From positions 1-14,194 of the forward strand of contig CAZRYM010000044.1 in NCBI GenBank assembly GCA_964604305.1: a stretch of 14,194 bases of DNA. The letters run 5' to 3'. This document shows positions 1 to 5,421 of the stretch, piece by piece (the first letter of the stretch is position 1; each line of letters starts with the position of its first letter). This stretch comes from JASUTC01 sp964604305. GTDB taxonomy: Bacteria; Thermotogota; Thermotogae; MWEM01. The position numbers and the translations under genes were made by a program. A model generated the notes under the pieces. That model was given only the letters and a program-made list of their open reading frames with translations, was not told the origin of the DNA and searched no databases.

Positions 1-10
1 GATGACATTT

Positions 11-727
11 TTAAAATGGTTTCTTATCCCCGGAATACCATCCCATTTTTTTCCAATATTTGCAATCTAAAGAATCATCCTCGTAGTATTTTCTAATAAT
101 GAACCGACTGACGCGATACATTAGTCTGATAAGAAGATATGGGGAATGGCGTTTACCTGATGCGACCTCATGATAGAACTTGGCAGCCTTCTTTTTGATT
201 TGAGATGTGATCTTATTCTTTTTCTCCTCTTTCATCACTCCCCAGTTATCTCCAAAGGTTTTAAAGCTGTATGAATAGATTCTGTTCACCCCCCAATATT
301 TTAGACTAATACTGACGGCTTTGATTGCATCTTTGGTGCCTGCTCCCACTGTGGAACTAATCACCATGGCCTTCTTTGAGAACATTTCGGGTCTGGCACG
401 ATGAACGATAAAGATGTAACCAAGATGATCGAGAAAGTTTTTAATACTTGCGGTTTCCCGCATAACAAAAACCGGCGTAGTCATGATTAGTGCATCGGAG
501 CTAACCATCTCTTCTAATATGGGCAAGGTGTAGTTTGCATGGGGGCATTTATCCTCCCCATATAAATAACATGTCATACAACCTTTGCAAAATTCAGGTA
601 GATCCTGAGGCATGAAAAATTCTACGAATTCAACATTCCCGTATTTTGTCATCTCCTCTTTAAATACTTGTGTTGCAGCATAGGTGTTACCCTTTCTGGG
701 ACTTCCGTGTATGATTGTGATTTTCAT
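11..727 (-). CDS. Iron-sulfur-flavoprotein-like NAD(P)H-dependent oxidoreductase (flavodoxin fold)
   Basis: A 238-residue cytosolic protein of the NADPH-dependent FMN reductase/flavodoxin-like superfamily. The N-terminus has a beta strand followed by the phosphate-binding loop GSPRKGNT (residues 8-15), which in this family holds FMN. Residues 47-61 contain Cys47, Cys50, Cys53 and Cys61 in the spacing CX2CX2CX7C. This fits the compact cysteine motif (CX2CX2CX4-7C) known to bind [4Fe-4S] in archaeal and clostridial iron-sulfur flavoproteins. The segment at 72-100 (SSDALIMTTPVFVM...IKNFLDHLGY) is the usual strand and helix after the second flavin loop. The C-terminus (about 185-238) is basic and aromatic and longer than in simple FMN reductases. 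The ATG start has an AAGGAG ribosome site at 737-742 and a near-consensus promoter upstream. An electron-transfer or reductase role is inferred; the substrate is unknown. It is transcribed divergently from the PEGA-domain gene. Confidence 0.85.
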   Translation of the reverse strand: MKITIIHGSPRKGNTYAATQVFKEEMTKYGNVEFVEFFMPQDLPEFCKGCMTCYLYGEDKCPHANYTLPILEEMVSSDALIMTTPVFVMRETASIKNFLDHLGYIFIVHRARPEMFSKKAMVISSTVGAGTKDAIKAVSISLKYWGVNRIYSYSFKTFGDNWGVMKEEKKNKITSQIKKKAAKFYHEVASGKRHSPYLLIRLMYRVSRFIIRKYYEDDSLDCKYWKKMGWYSGDKKPF

Positions 728-777
728 CTTTGCATTCTCCTTACAGCAAAATTGCTCTGTTGATAACCATTGATCAT

Positions 778-806
778 ACTATAACTTATGAACGGGTGCT
801 TGTCAA
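778..806 (-). promoter_or_regulatory. Sigma-A type promoter for the flavodoxin-fold reductase
   Basis: Read on the minus strand, TTGACA (plus 801-806) is followed by a 17-nt spacer and TATAGT (plus 778-783). This is a near-consensus vegetative promoter, about 50 nt upstream of the ATG at 727. It overlaps the same intergenic region as the plus-strand -10 site at 816-821, so the two divergent genes may share control. Confidence 0.75.
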
Positions 807-812
807 TAGAAA

Positions 813-821
813 TGATATAAT
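813..821 (+). promoter_or_regulatory. Extended -10 promoter for the PEGA-domain protein gene
   Basis: TGATATAAT is a perfect TATAAT (816-821) preceded by the TGN extension. No good -35 element lies 16-18 nt upstream. The TTGTCA at 800-805 is only 10 nt away, too close to serve. Extended -10 promoters do not need a strong -35. The distance to the ATG at 862 is about 40 nt. Confidence 0.55.
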
Positions 822-861
822 AGAAGATAAACTTTAAGCATTAAATATTGGAGGTTTAAGT

Positions 862-1971
862 ATGAAAACAAGTATGGTTATTTTGTCTATATTCATTTTT
901 TTGTGTACTTCTATGTCTGGAGATAATCTGAGAAATGCTGCTGATTTCTTTGAATTACTTCTTATTGAGGAATTTAACAAAATGGCATTATTAACTGCAT
1001 CAGAAGAAGACTTTTCTATTGAACAGTTAAAAAAGATTAGTGATGATCTTCATCAACGATATGGTTTCATCACTTCTTACCAGTCATATGAAATTGAAGA
1101 AAAAAAGGTAACTTTCAACATTCAGATGGAATACGCCAAACTCCTTGTGATAGTTAATTTCAATGATGAAGGTAAGGTAATAGGCTTGGAATATCAACCG
1201 TTGGAAGAGATAAGACTTGAAAAATCCAAGATCTTTATAAATACTACTCCGGCAAAGGCCTCGGTTTACGTGAACGGTGTTTTTTATGGTTGGTCACCTA
1301 TTGTTCTGGAAGACTACCCGGGTGTTTATTATCTTGAAATCCAAAAAAACGGTTTTTTATCTTTGTCACAGACACTCCAACTAAACAACAAAGATGAGGT
1401 GGATTTTACTTTCCAATTAATGCCTGCTGTGAAAATTCATCAATTAGATTACATGGAGGCAAAATCCGTTCTGTTGAATTCTTTTGACAGAGGAGGGTGG
1501 TATAAAGCCGACTGGGTTAGTGAAAACATCACACAATTAACGTTGTCTGATGAGAATGTAACTCAGGGAACGAGAACGTTGAAAACTGATTTCTATCTTG
1601 AACAACCATCTGAAGTCATCATTCAGTATCCTTATTCTATAGAGTCCAGAAATCTGGAAGGGGCAAGAATATTTTTTATCGATGTCTATCTGGATTATGA
1701 GGGGGAAGCGATTTTTTCATTAGCCTTACAAGCCGGAGAACAATGGCAGTGGATTGAATCAGAGACTATAAAATTAAAAAAAGGTATGAATTATTCCCTG
1801 CCCATACGCTTTACAAATAATGAAGATATTAGCGCAGTAAAGGTTTTGAATCTGAAGTTATATATACCTCAACCTGAGAGTTCGGGAAGTATTTATTATG
1901 ATAATTTAAGATATTACGAAGAAATCTCTCAAACAGATGCACCCAAAAAAGGAGTGTCTGAAAAGAAGTAA
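862..1971 (+). CDS. Exported DUF3887/PEGA-domain protein with C-terminal jelly-roll domain
   Basis: A 369-residue protein with a hydrophobic N-terminus (residues 4-17), read as a signal peptide or anchor. The Cys15 context (IFLC) is a poor lipobox, so lipidation is not supported. Residues about 25-115 resemble DUF3887, ending in VNFNDEGKVIGLEYQPLE. Residues about 122-188 form a PEGA domain: an INTTPAKASVYVNGVFYGWSP strand pattern, then a Tyr-Tyr-Leu-Glu and NGF turn typical of PEGA. PEGA domains are associated with surface proteins. Residues about 197-352 look like a galactose-binding-type beta sandwich: an opening FDRGGWYKADW, a G-T-R-T-L strand, and a closing IYYDNLRYYE that matches the end strand of carbohydrate-binding jelly rolls. 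The likely location is the cell surface. Ligand and function are unknown. The start is supported by the TGGAGG ribosome site at 849-854. The aldo-keto reductase follows 49 bp downstream with no visible terminator. Confidence 0.75.
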   Translation: MKTSMVILSIFIFLCTSMSGDNLRNAADFFELLLIEEFNKMALLTASEEDFSIEQLKKISDDLHQRYGFITSYQSYEIEEKKVTFNIQMEYAKLLVIVNFNDEGKVIGLEYQPLEEIRLEKSKIFINTTPAKASVYVNGVFYGWSPIVLEDYPGVYYLEIQKNGFLSLSQTLQLNNKDEVDFTFQLMPAVKIHQLDYMEAKSVLLNSFDRGGWYKADWVSENITQLTLSDENVTQGTRTLKTDFYLEQPSEVIIQYPYSIESRNLEGARIFFIDVYLDYEGEAIFSLALQAGEQWQWIESETIKLKKGMNYSLPIRFTNNEDISAVKVLNLKLYIPQPESSGSIYYDNLRYYEEISQTDAPKKGVSEKK

Positions 1972-2020
1972 CTTATCATGGAAACAGACATAATAATTGT
2001 ATAAAAAGGAAGTGATATAA

Positions 2021-2968
2021 ATGTTAGGAAAAAGCAAGTTAATCTATGGAACTATGGGCCTCGGTGGTGGTTGGAACGAAGTTGAAGTAAGGGAGAAAGC
2101 TGTAGAAAAGGCTGTAAAAGCTTTTGAAGCTGCAATAGAATCAGGTATTACCTTTTTTGATTTTGCTGATATTTATTCAAGGGGGAAATCGGAAAAGGTG
2201 TTTGGAGAGGTTATTAAGAAACACCCGGACATCCTGAAAAAAGTCAAAATCCAATCGAAAGCGGGGATCATCCTTCCGGATGATGAGGGGATTAACCAGT
2301 TTGATTTTTCTGCCGATCACCTCATCAAAGCTGTTGAACAAAGCATAAAGAATCTGGGGGTAAGCTGTCTGGATTCTCTTCTTTTACACAGACCGGACCC
2401 TCTCATGGATATGAAAGAGTTAAAGGAGGCCTTTGATTATCTTTTTGAAAACAAGATGATCGTTCAGTTAGGCGTCTCAAACATGAATCAATATCAGATT
2501 CAGTTTATCGAAAAAGCCCTGGGCAGAAAGGTCAGAGCCAATCAAATGGAGATAAGTCTGCTTCATCTGGATTGGCTGGACTCGACTATTGGTGTCAACA
2601 ACGATGAAGGATTCAAATCAACCATGACACCGGGCTTGATGGAATATATGATGATGAACGATATTGAGATACAAGCCTGGAGTCCAATGGCACGTGGACT
2701 GTTCAGCGGAAAAGATCTGGGAGATAGTCCGAACGAAATCATCGTAGAGACAAAAAATTATGTTTATGAGCTGGCAAAGGAAAAAGAGACCACACCTGAG
2801 GCAGTTGTTCTGGCCTTTATCATAAAACATCCTGCTGGGATTAGGCCGGTTATTGGAACGACGAATCCTCAAAGAATTAAGGCATCTGCAGAAGTGGAAA
2901 AGATAGAATTGAGCAGAAGGGAATGGTACAAATTGTATATTCTTTCAAGAGGAGAAAGACTTCCATGA
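2021..2968 (+). CDS. Aldo/keto reductase (YdhF-like)
   Basis: A 315-residue NAD(P)H-dependent oxidoreductase with the AKR (beta/alpha)8 barrel, of usual family length. The catalytic tetrad can be assigned: Asp47 and Tyr52 (FFDFADIYSRGKSE), Lys80 (IQSKAGI) and His123 (LLHRPDP). The C-terminal cofactor-binding segment, PVIGTTNPQRIKASAE near 277-292, has the usual G-T/S-x3-R-I pattern. The sequence WSPMARGLFSG (about 220-230) is typical of the YdhF/YajO-like subgroup. These enzymes reduce carbonyl compounds; the physiological substrate cannot be read from sequence. The ribosome site AAGGAAGTG lies at 2006-2014. It is probably cotranscribed with the PEGA-domain gene, and its stop codon overlaps the start of the following small membrane protein. 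Confidence 0.9.
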   Translation: MLGKSKLIYGTMGLGGGWNEVEVREKAVEKAVKAFEAAIESGITFFDFADIYSRGKSEKVFGEVIKKHPDILKKVKIQSKAGIILPDDEGINQFDFSADHLIKAVEQSIKNLGVSCLDSLLLHRPDPLMDMKELKEAFDYLFENKMIVQLGVSNMNQYQIQFIEKALGRKVRANQMEISLLHLDWLDSTIGVNNDEGFKSTMTPGLMEYMMMNDIEIQAWSPMARGLFSGKDLGDSPNEIIVETKNYVYELAKEKETTPEAVVLAFIIKHPAGIRPVIGTTNPQRIKASAEVEKIELSRREWYKLYILSRGERLP

Positions 2969-3171
2969 AGAAGAAAATCATTTTTTTAATTTTTGGAATC
3001 ATACAAAATCTAGCCTTGGGTTGGATCATCTATCTCATCTTTCAATCATTATCAAAAATAAATGATGGGGTAGTCATTGGTACAGATACCGGAATTATTT
3101 TAAGCATTGTATTTCCGCTATTTACTCTTGTCGTCGAATACTTAATTTATGAAAACAGGGTCAATGATTAG
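2965..3171 (+). CDS. Small two-helix membrane protein, function unknown
   Basis: A 68-residue protein beginning MKKKIIFLIFG. I chose the ATG at 2965, which overlaps the reductase stop as ATGA (2965-2968) and has an AGAGGAG ribosome site at 2948-2954. An upstream in-frame start at 2923 would only add residues read from within the reductase gene. The product has two hydrophobic segments (about 4-26 and 40-60) separated by a short polar loop with KINDGVVIGTDTG, and a charged C-terminal tail ENRVND. No family is recognised. The start/stop overlap suggests translational coupling with the reductase. It converges on the DUF1648 gene with only 7 bp between stop codons and no clear terminator there. 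Confidence 0.6.
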   Translation: MKKKIIFLIFGIIQNLALGWIIYLIFQSLSKINDGVVIGTDTGIILSIVFPLFTLVVEYLIYENRVND

Positions 3172-3178
3172 CAACCTT

Positions 3179-3646
3179 TTATGTAATTTTTTTACCTTTA
3201 CGCATAATCAAAATGGTAACTAAAATAACAGCTGCAATGGGAATCAAAGCTGTAAAACCTGAAAGACTTTTATTTCCGGTTGTATAATTAATCATTAGGT
3301 ATTCAAGAAATACAAACGTCCAAATGATTGAACATCTCAGCCAAGAACCCATTTGACGAATCACTTTGTAATGGCTCTTTTTGTTTTTTTCTGTTATGGT
3401 GTAGGGATAATTTTTCACCATCCAAGGTCGTTTGATCATCAACAGGCTGATCAAAAAGTAGATTGCCGTCATAATCAAAGGGAACAAAAGGATGGTAAGC
3501 TTTGGGGCATAAGTATCCGGGGTCCCGTCTATTCCAAAGTGTGCCGGTATTTGTTCAGGTAAATTTCCCCAATTGAATGCCAAAAGCAGAATGCTTATTG
3601 CAATTCCCAAAACAGCCATAAGATTAAAAAGTGTTTCTTTTTTCAT
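3179..3646 (-). CDS. DUF1648-domain membrane protein
   Basis: A 155-residue integral membrane protein. The DUF1648 signature is at residues about 26-50: W-G-NLPEQIPAHFGIDGTPD, where the P-x-H-x-G-x-x-G-x-P spacing is diagnostic. Four hydrophobic segments are visible (about 8-24, 49-69, 104-122, 132-150). DUF1648 is also the N-terminal part of SdpI-type immunity proteins, but the SdpI C-terminal domain is absent here. Family members in Firmicutes often lie beside GntR/YtrA-type or other repressor genes; no regulator gene is present in this window. The ATG has a GGAG ribosome site at 3655-3658. The promoter is strong and overlapped by a perfect inverted repeat, so expression is very likely repressor-controlled. 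The biochemical role is unknown. Confidence 0.8.
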   Translation of the reverse strand: MKKETLFNLMAVLGIAISILLLAFNWGNLPEQIPAHFGIDGTPDTYAPKLTILLFPLIMTAIYFLISLLMIKRPWMVKNYPYTITEKNKKSHYKVIRQMGSWLRCSIIWTFVFLEYLMINYTTGNKSLSGFTALIPIAAVILVTILIMRKGKKIT

Positions 3647-3671
3647 AAAATCAACTCCAAAGAAAATTAAA

Positions 3672-3702
3672 TTTACTGTACTATATCACATAGTACAGTA
3701 AA
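3672..3702. promoter_or_regulatory. Palindromic operator, 13-bp arms with 5-bp spacer
   Basis: TTTACTGTACTAT (3672-3684), ATCAC spacer, ATAGTACAGTAAA (3690-3702): the arms are perfect reverse complements. It sits between the -35 and -10 and over the -10 of the DUF1648 promoter. The inner TGTACTAT...ATAGTACA shape resembles operators of GntR-family (YtrA-type) repressors that control membrane-protein operons in Firmicutes. That family assignment is recollection and inference. The position and symmetry are direct observations. Confidence 0.75.
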
Positions 3703-3708
3703 AGTCAA
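3680..3708 (-). promoter_or_regulatory. Sigma-A type promoter for the DUF1648 gene
   Basis: On the minus strand TTGACT (plus 3703-3708) and TATAGT (plus 3680-3685) are separated by exactly 17 nt. The inverted repeat at 3672-3702 fills the whole spacer and covers the -10 box, so a bound protein would block RNA polymerase. Confidence 0.8.
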
Positions 3709-3742
3709 TATTTTTTTATTCTGCTGATTTTTAATAATTTGA

Positions 3743-3751
3743 TGGTATAAT
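3743..3751 (+). promoter_or_regulatory. Extended -10 promoter for the Gly/Asn-rich exported protein
   Basis: TGGTATAAT gives a perfect TATAAT (3746-3751) with the TGN extension and no convincing -35. It would start a transcript near 3758 with a leader of about 85 nt before the ATG at 3843. Confidence 0.45.
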
Positions 3752-3810
3752 ATAAGATGGAAAAACTTTTCTGAAGAGTAGATTTTTTTTCTAAGCTGTT
3801 TTTAAGAAAG

Positions 3811-3822
3811 AGTATATATACT
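3811..3822. repeat. 12-bp perfect palindrome in the leader
   Basis: AGTATATATACT is fully self-complementary and lies inside a near-symmetric GAAAG...CTTTC context, 20 bp before the start codon at 3843. It could be a protein-binding site or just AT-rich sequence. Confidence 0.3.
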
Positions 3823-3842
3823 TTCAATAGAAGGAAGGTGAA

Positions 3843-4322
3843 ATGATGAAGTTGAATAAGAAAATATTGATAGTGATGATCGTCCTTAGTCTGTTTGTTG
3901 CCGGACTCATGCTGGCAGGAAACGGTAATGGCAATGGTAACGGTGGTGGGAACGCCGGGGGAGGAACTTCAGATGGTACGGGTAATGGCCCTGGAGACGG
4001 AACCGGCAATGGTGGCGGAAATGGCGGAAACTCAGGCGGATACGGACCCGGAGATGGGACTGGAAATGATAGTGGGAATGAACCCGGAGACGGAACGGGT
4101 AACGGTCCCGGAGATTGCGCAGAAATCGCTCAGAGTCTTAACGCAAACCAGGCTTACAGTGCAGAGGAAATCGCAGAGGCCTTTGGATTGCAGGTTGAAC
4201 AGGTAAATAAGCTTATGAAAGAGGGAATCCTCAAAACAATCCGGTCTCAGAATAGGTTAAAAGTATTAGGGTCTGAAATTCAGGATAAGGTACACGAAAT
4301 AGCAAAGCTGTTGGAAGAATAG
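3843..4322 (+). CDS. Exported Gly/Asn-rich repeat protein with C-terminal helix-turn-helix-like domain
   Basis: A 159-residue protein. Residues 1-25 have basic residues (KLNKK) and then a hydrophobic run ending MLA, read as a signal peptide or single membrane anchor. Residues 26-91 are low complexity, almost only G, N, D, P, T and S, with repeated PGDGTGN units at 50-56, 69-75 and 81-87 and a partial copy at 89-91. A single Cys (92) ends the repeat. Residues 105-150 look like an excisionase/MerR-type helix-turn-helix: YSAEEIAEAFGL, a turn, VEQVNKLMKEGIL, then a short basic wing. With the N-terminal signal the C-terminus should be outside the cell, an odd place for a DNA-binding fold; it may be a protein-interaction version. 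The start codon is either ATG 3843 or ATG 3846, both served by AAGGAAGGTG (3831-3840). I recall similar Gly-rich PGDGTGN linkers in membrane iron-sulfur proteins of anaerobes, but cannot confirm a link. It converges on the transporter gene, stops 4 bp apart. Confidence 0.65.
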   Translation: MMKLNKKILIVMIVLSLFVAGLMLAGNGNGNGNGGGNAGGGTSDGTGNGPGDGTGNGGGNGGNSGGYGPGDGTGNDSGNEPGDGTGNGPGDCAEIAQSLNANQAYSAEEIAEAFGLQVEQVNKLMKEGILKTIRSQNRLKVLGSEIQDKVHEIAKLLEE

Positions 4323-4337
4323 AAATTTATTTTTCCA
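4312..4337 (+). terminator. Possible hairpin across two convergent stop codons
   Basis: Starting at TGGAAGAATAG and ending TATTTTTCCA, 26 nt fold into an 11-12 bp AT-rich stem in the plus-strand RNA, with two G-U wobbles. It includes both stop codons of the convergent genes. There is no U tract after it, so an intrinsic terminator is only tentative. Confidence 0.3.
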
Positions 4338-5409
4338 GACCATCCATAAAAACTTCATACCGGTTCCAATCGTTGATTTTCTCAACGTAATTTCCCGTCA
4401 GTGCAAATTCCAGATTTTTTCTGATCCGGTTCAGATTATCATTTTTCTGATCCGGATCTTTTGATTTGATTGTTGATACAGTCATCCTAAGATTATGGAT
4501 CAGTTTATCTCTGTCAAAGTTCTTTTTAATATCGGTAAAGGTATGGCTGTTTTCAAAGTCAGGTTTTTTTGGTTTCTTGTTCAATCCTCTTTTTGCAAGG
4601 CTTTTACAGCAGCCTATAATACATGCGTTACCAAGGCATTTTTTGCAGTTCTTTTCTCCAAGACAGATATCTTCAAGGTTCTTGTTAATCTGATGATAAT
4701 AATCGTATAAGACCTCTGCATTTCTTTTAAAAGTTGTATTTTTGTTTTCTGCAGTTCTTTTCATCAGGACTTTCAAAATGAAAAATGTACTGATGGCCAA
4801 AGATAAAAAGAACAATGTTATGTATGCTGGTGTTAGATAAACCCCGGGAATGGAATTGAATAGCTTAATAATTCCAAAAAGCATGAATATGCCTGCAGCT
4901 ATTAATTTGATGGTTAATTCCGGAACCCTGTCTCCGATCTTTTTCCCTACCCAGATACCCATACCACCGGTTACGATCATTCCAGATACCGTTCCGCATA
5001 AAACAATAAATGGGTATGTTGATTCGCTGGCCAGTGTAATTGCCGCAAGCTGAGTCTTATCACCGAGTTCCCCGATGAAAAATGCTAACGCTACGGTCAG
5101 AACCGGACCAATTTTGAACCGTTGTTTTTCTTCCCCTTCTTCTGAATCATCGGATATTAAGGTCCAAAAGGCAAAGGCTATAAATGCAAAACCTGCGACT
5201 ATTTGTATAACCCCTAAAGGGAAAAAATCAGAGATGTATGCTCCCAAAGCAACAGCAATACCGTGATTGAGAAAGGCACCGATGAATATACCCAAGAGAA
5301 CCTTTTTAACCGGGTATTTTGTGGCAAAAGCCATGGCTAAGATTTGGGTCTTGTCACCCATTTCTGCTACGAATATCAAAGCAAAGGCCTTTATCATTTC
5401 TTGAATCAA
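4327..5409 (-). CDS. GDT1/UPF0016 (TMEM165-like) manganese exporter homologue with Cys-rich tail
   Basis: A 360-residue inner-membrane protein. Two inverted halves carry the family signature E-x-G-D-K-T: Glu16-Met-Gly-Asp-Lys-Thr21 and Glu114-Leu-Gly-Asp-Lys-Thr119, both followed by Gln. These acidic motifs form the cation path. Bacterial members (for example MneA) export Mn2+; Ca2+/H+ exchange is described for eukaryotic ones. About six helices span 1-185, plus a further one at about 192-214. Typical bacterial homologues end near 190-220 residues. This one continues for about 145 polar residues, with Cys249, 255, 258, 263, 267 and 268 (CX5CX2CX4CX3CC), then a charged helical region. The start is TTG at 5409, chosen because the GAGGTG site at 5415-5420 is 5 nt away; the next in-frame ATG (5397) is less well placed. 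It follows the GGDEF/EAL gene by 12 bp, so the two are one operon. No yybP-ykoY manganese riboswitch was seen before it. Confidence 0.85.
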   Translation of the reverse strand: MIQEMIKAFALIFVAEMGDKTQILAMAFATKYPVKKVLLGIFIGAFLNHGIAVALGAYISDFFPLGVIQIVAGFAFIAFAFWTLISDDSEEGEEKQRFKIGPVLTVALAFFIGELGDKTQLAAITLASESTYPFIVLCGTVSGMIVTGGMGIWVGKKIGDRVPELTIKLIAAGIFMLFGIIKLFNSIPGVYLTPAYITLFFLSLAISTFFILKVLMKRTAENKNTTFKRNAEVLYDYYHQINKNLEDICLGEKNCKKCLGNACIIGCCKSLAKRGLNKKPKKPDFENSHTFTDIKKNFDRDKLIHNLRMTVSTIKSKDPDQKNDNLNRIRKNLEFALTGNYVEKINDWNRYEVFMDGLEK

Positions 5410-5414
5410 GTCAT

Positions 5415-5420
5415 CACCTC
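5415..5420 (-). promoter_or_regulatory. Ribosome binding site that sets a TTG start
   Basis: GAGGTG on the minus strand, 5 nt before the TTG at 5409-5407. It begins just beyond the stop codon of the upstream GGDEF/EAL gene (5422-5424), an arrangement that allows translational coupling. Confidence 0.6.
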
Positions 5421-5421
5421 G

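Noticed and set aside
800..805. TTGTCA as -35 for the plus-strand promoter at 816
   Set aside because: The spacer would be only 10 nt, far below the 16-18 nt needed. The same bases serve the minus-strand -35 instead.
902..910. Lipoprotein signal at Cys15 of the PEGA-domain protein
   Set aside because: The residues before Cys (I-F-L) do not fit a lipobox, which needs a small residue at -1.
3824..4009. Proline-rich open frame on the minus strand
   Set aside because: It is the complement of the Gly/Asn-rich repeat coding region; GGN codons read as proline codons on the other strand. No ribosome site supports it.
3920..4120. Tandem short repeats that might suggest a CRISPR or minisatellite
   Set aside because: The repetition reflects repeated PGDGTGN and GN codons within a single open frame; repeat units vary at third positions and no spacer structure exists.
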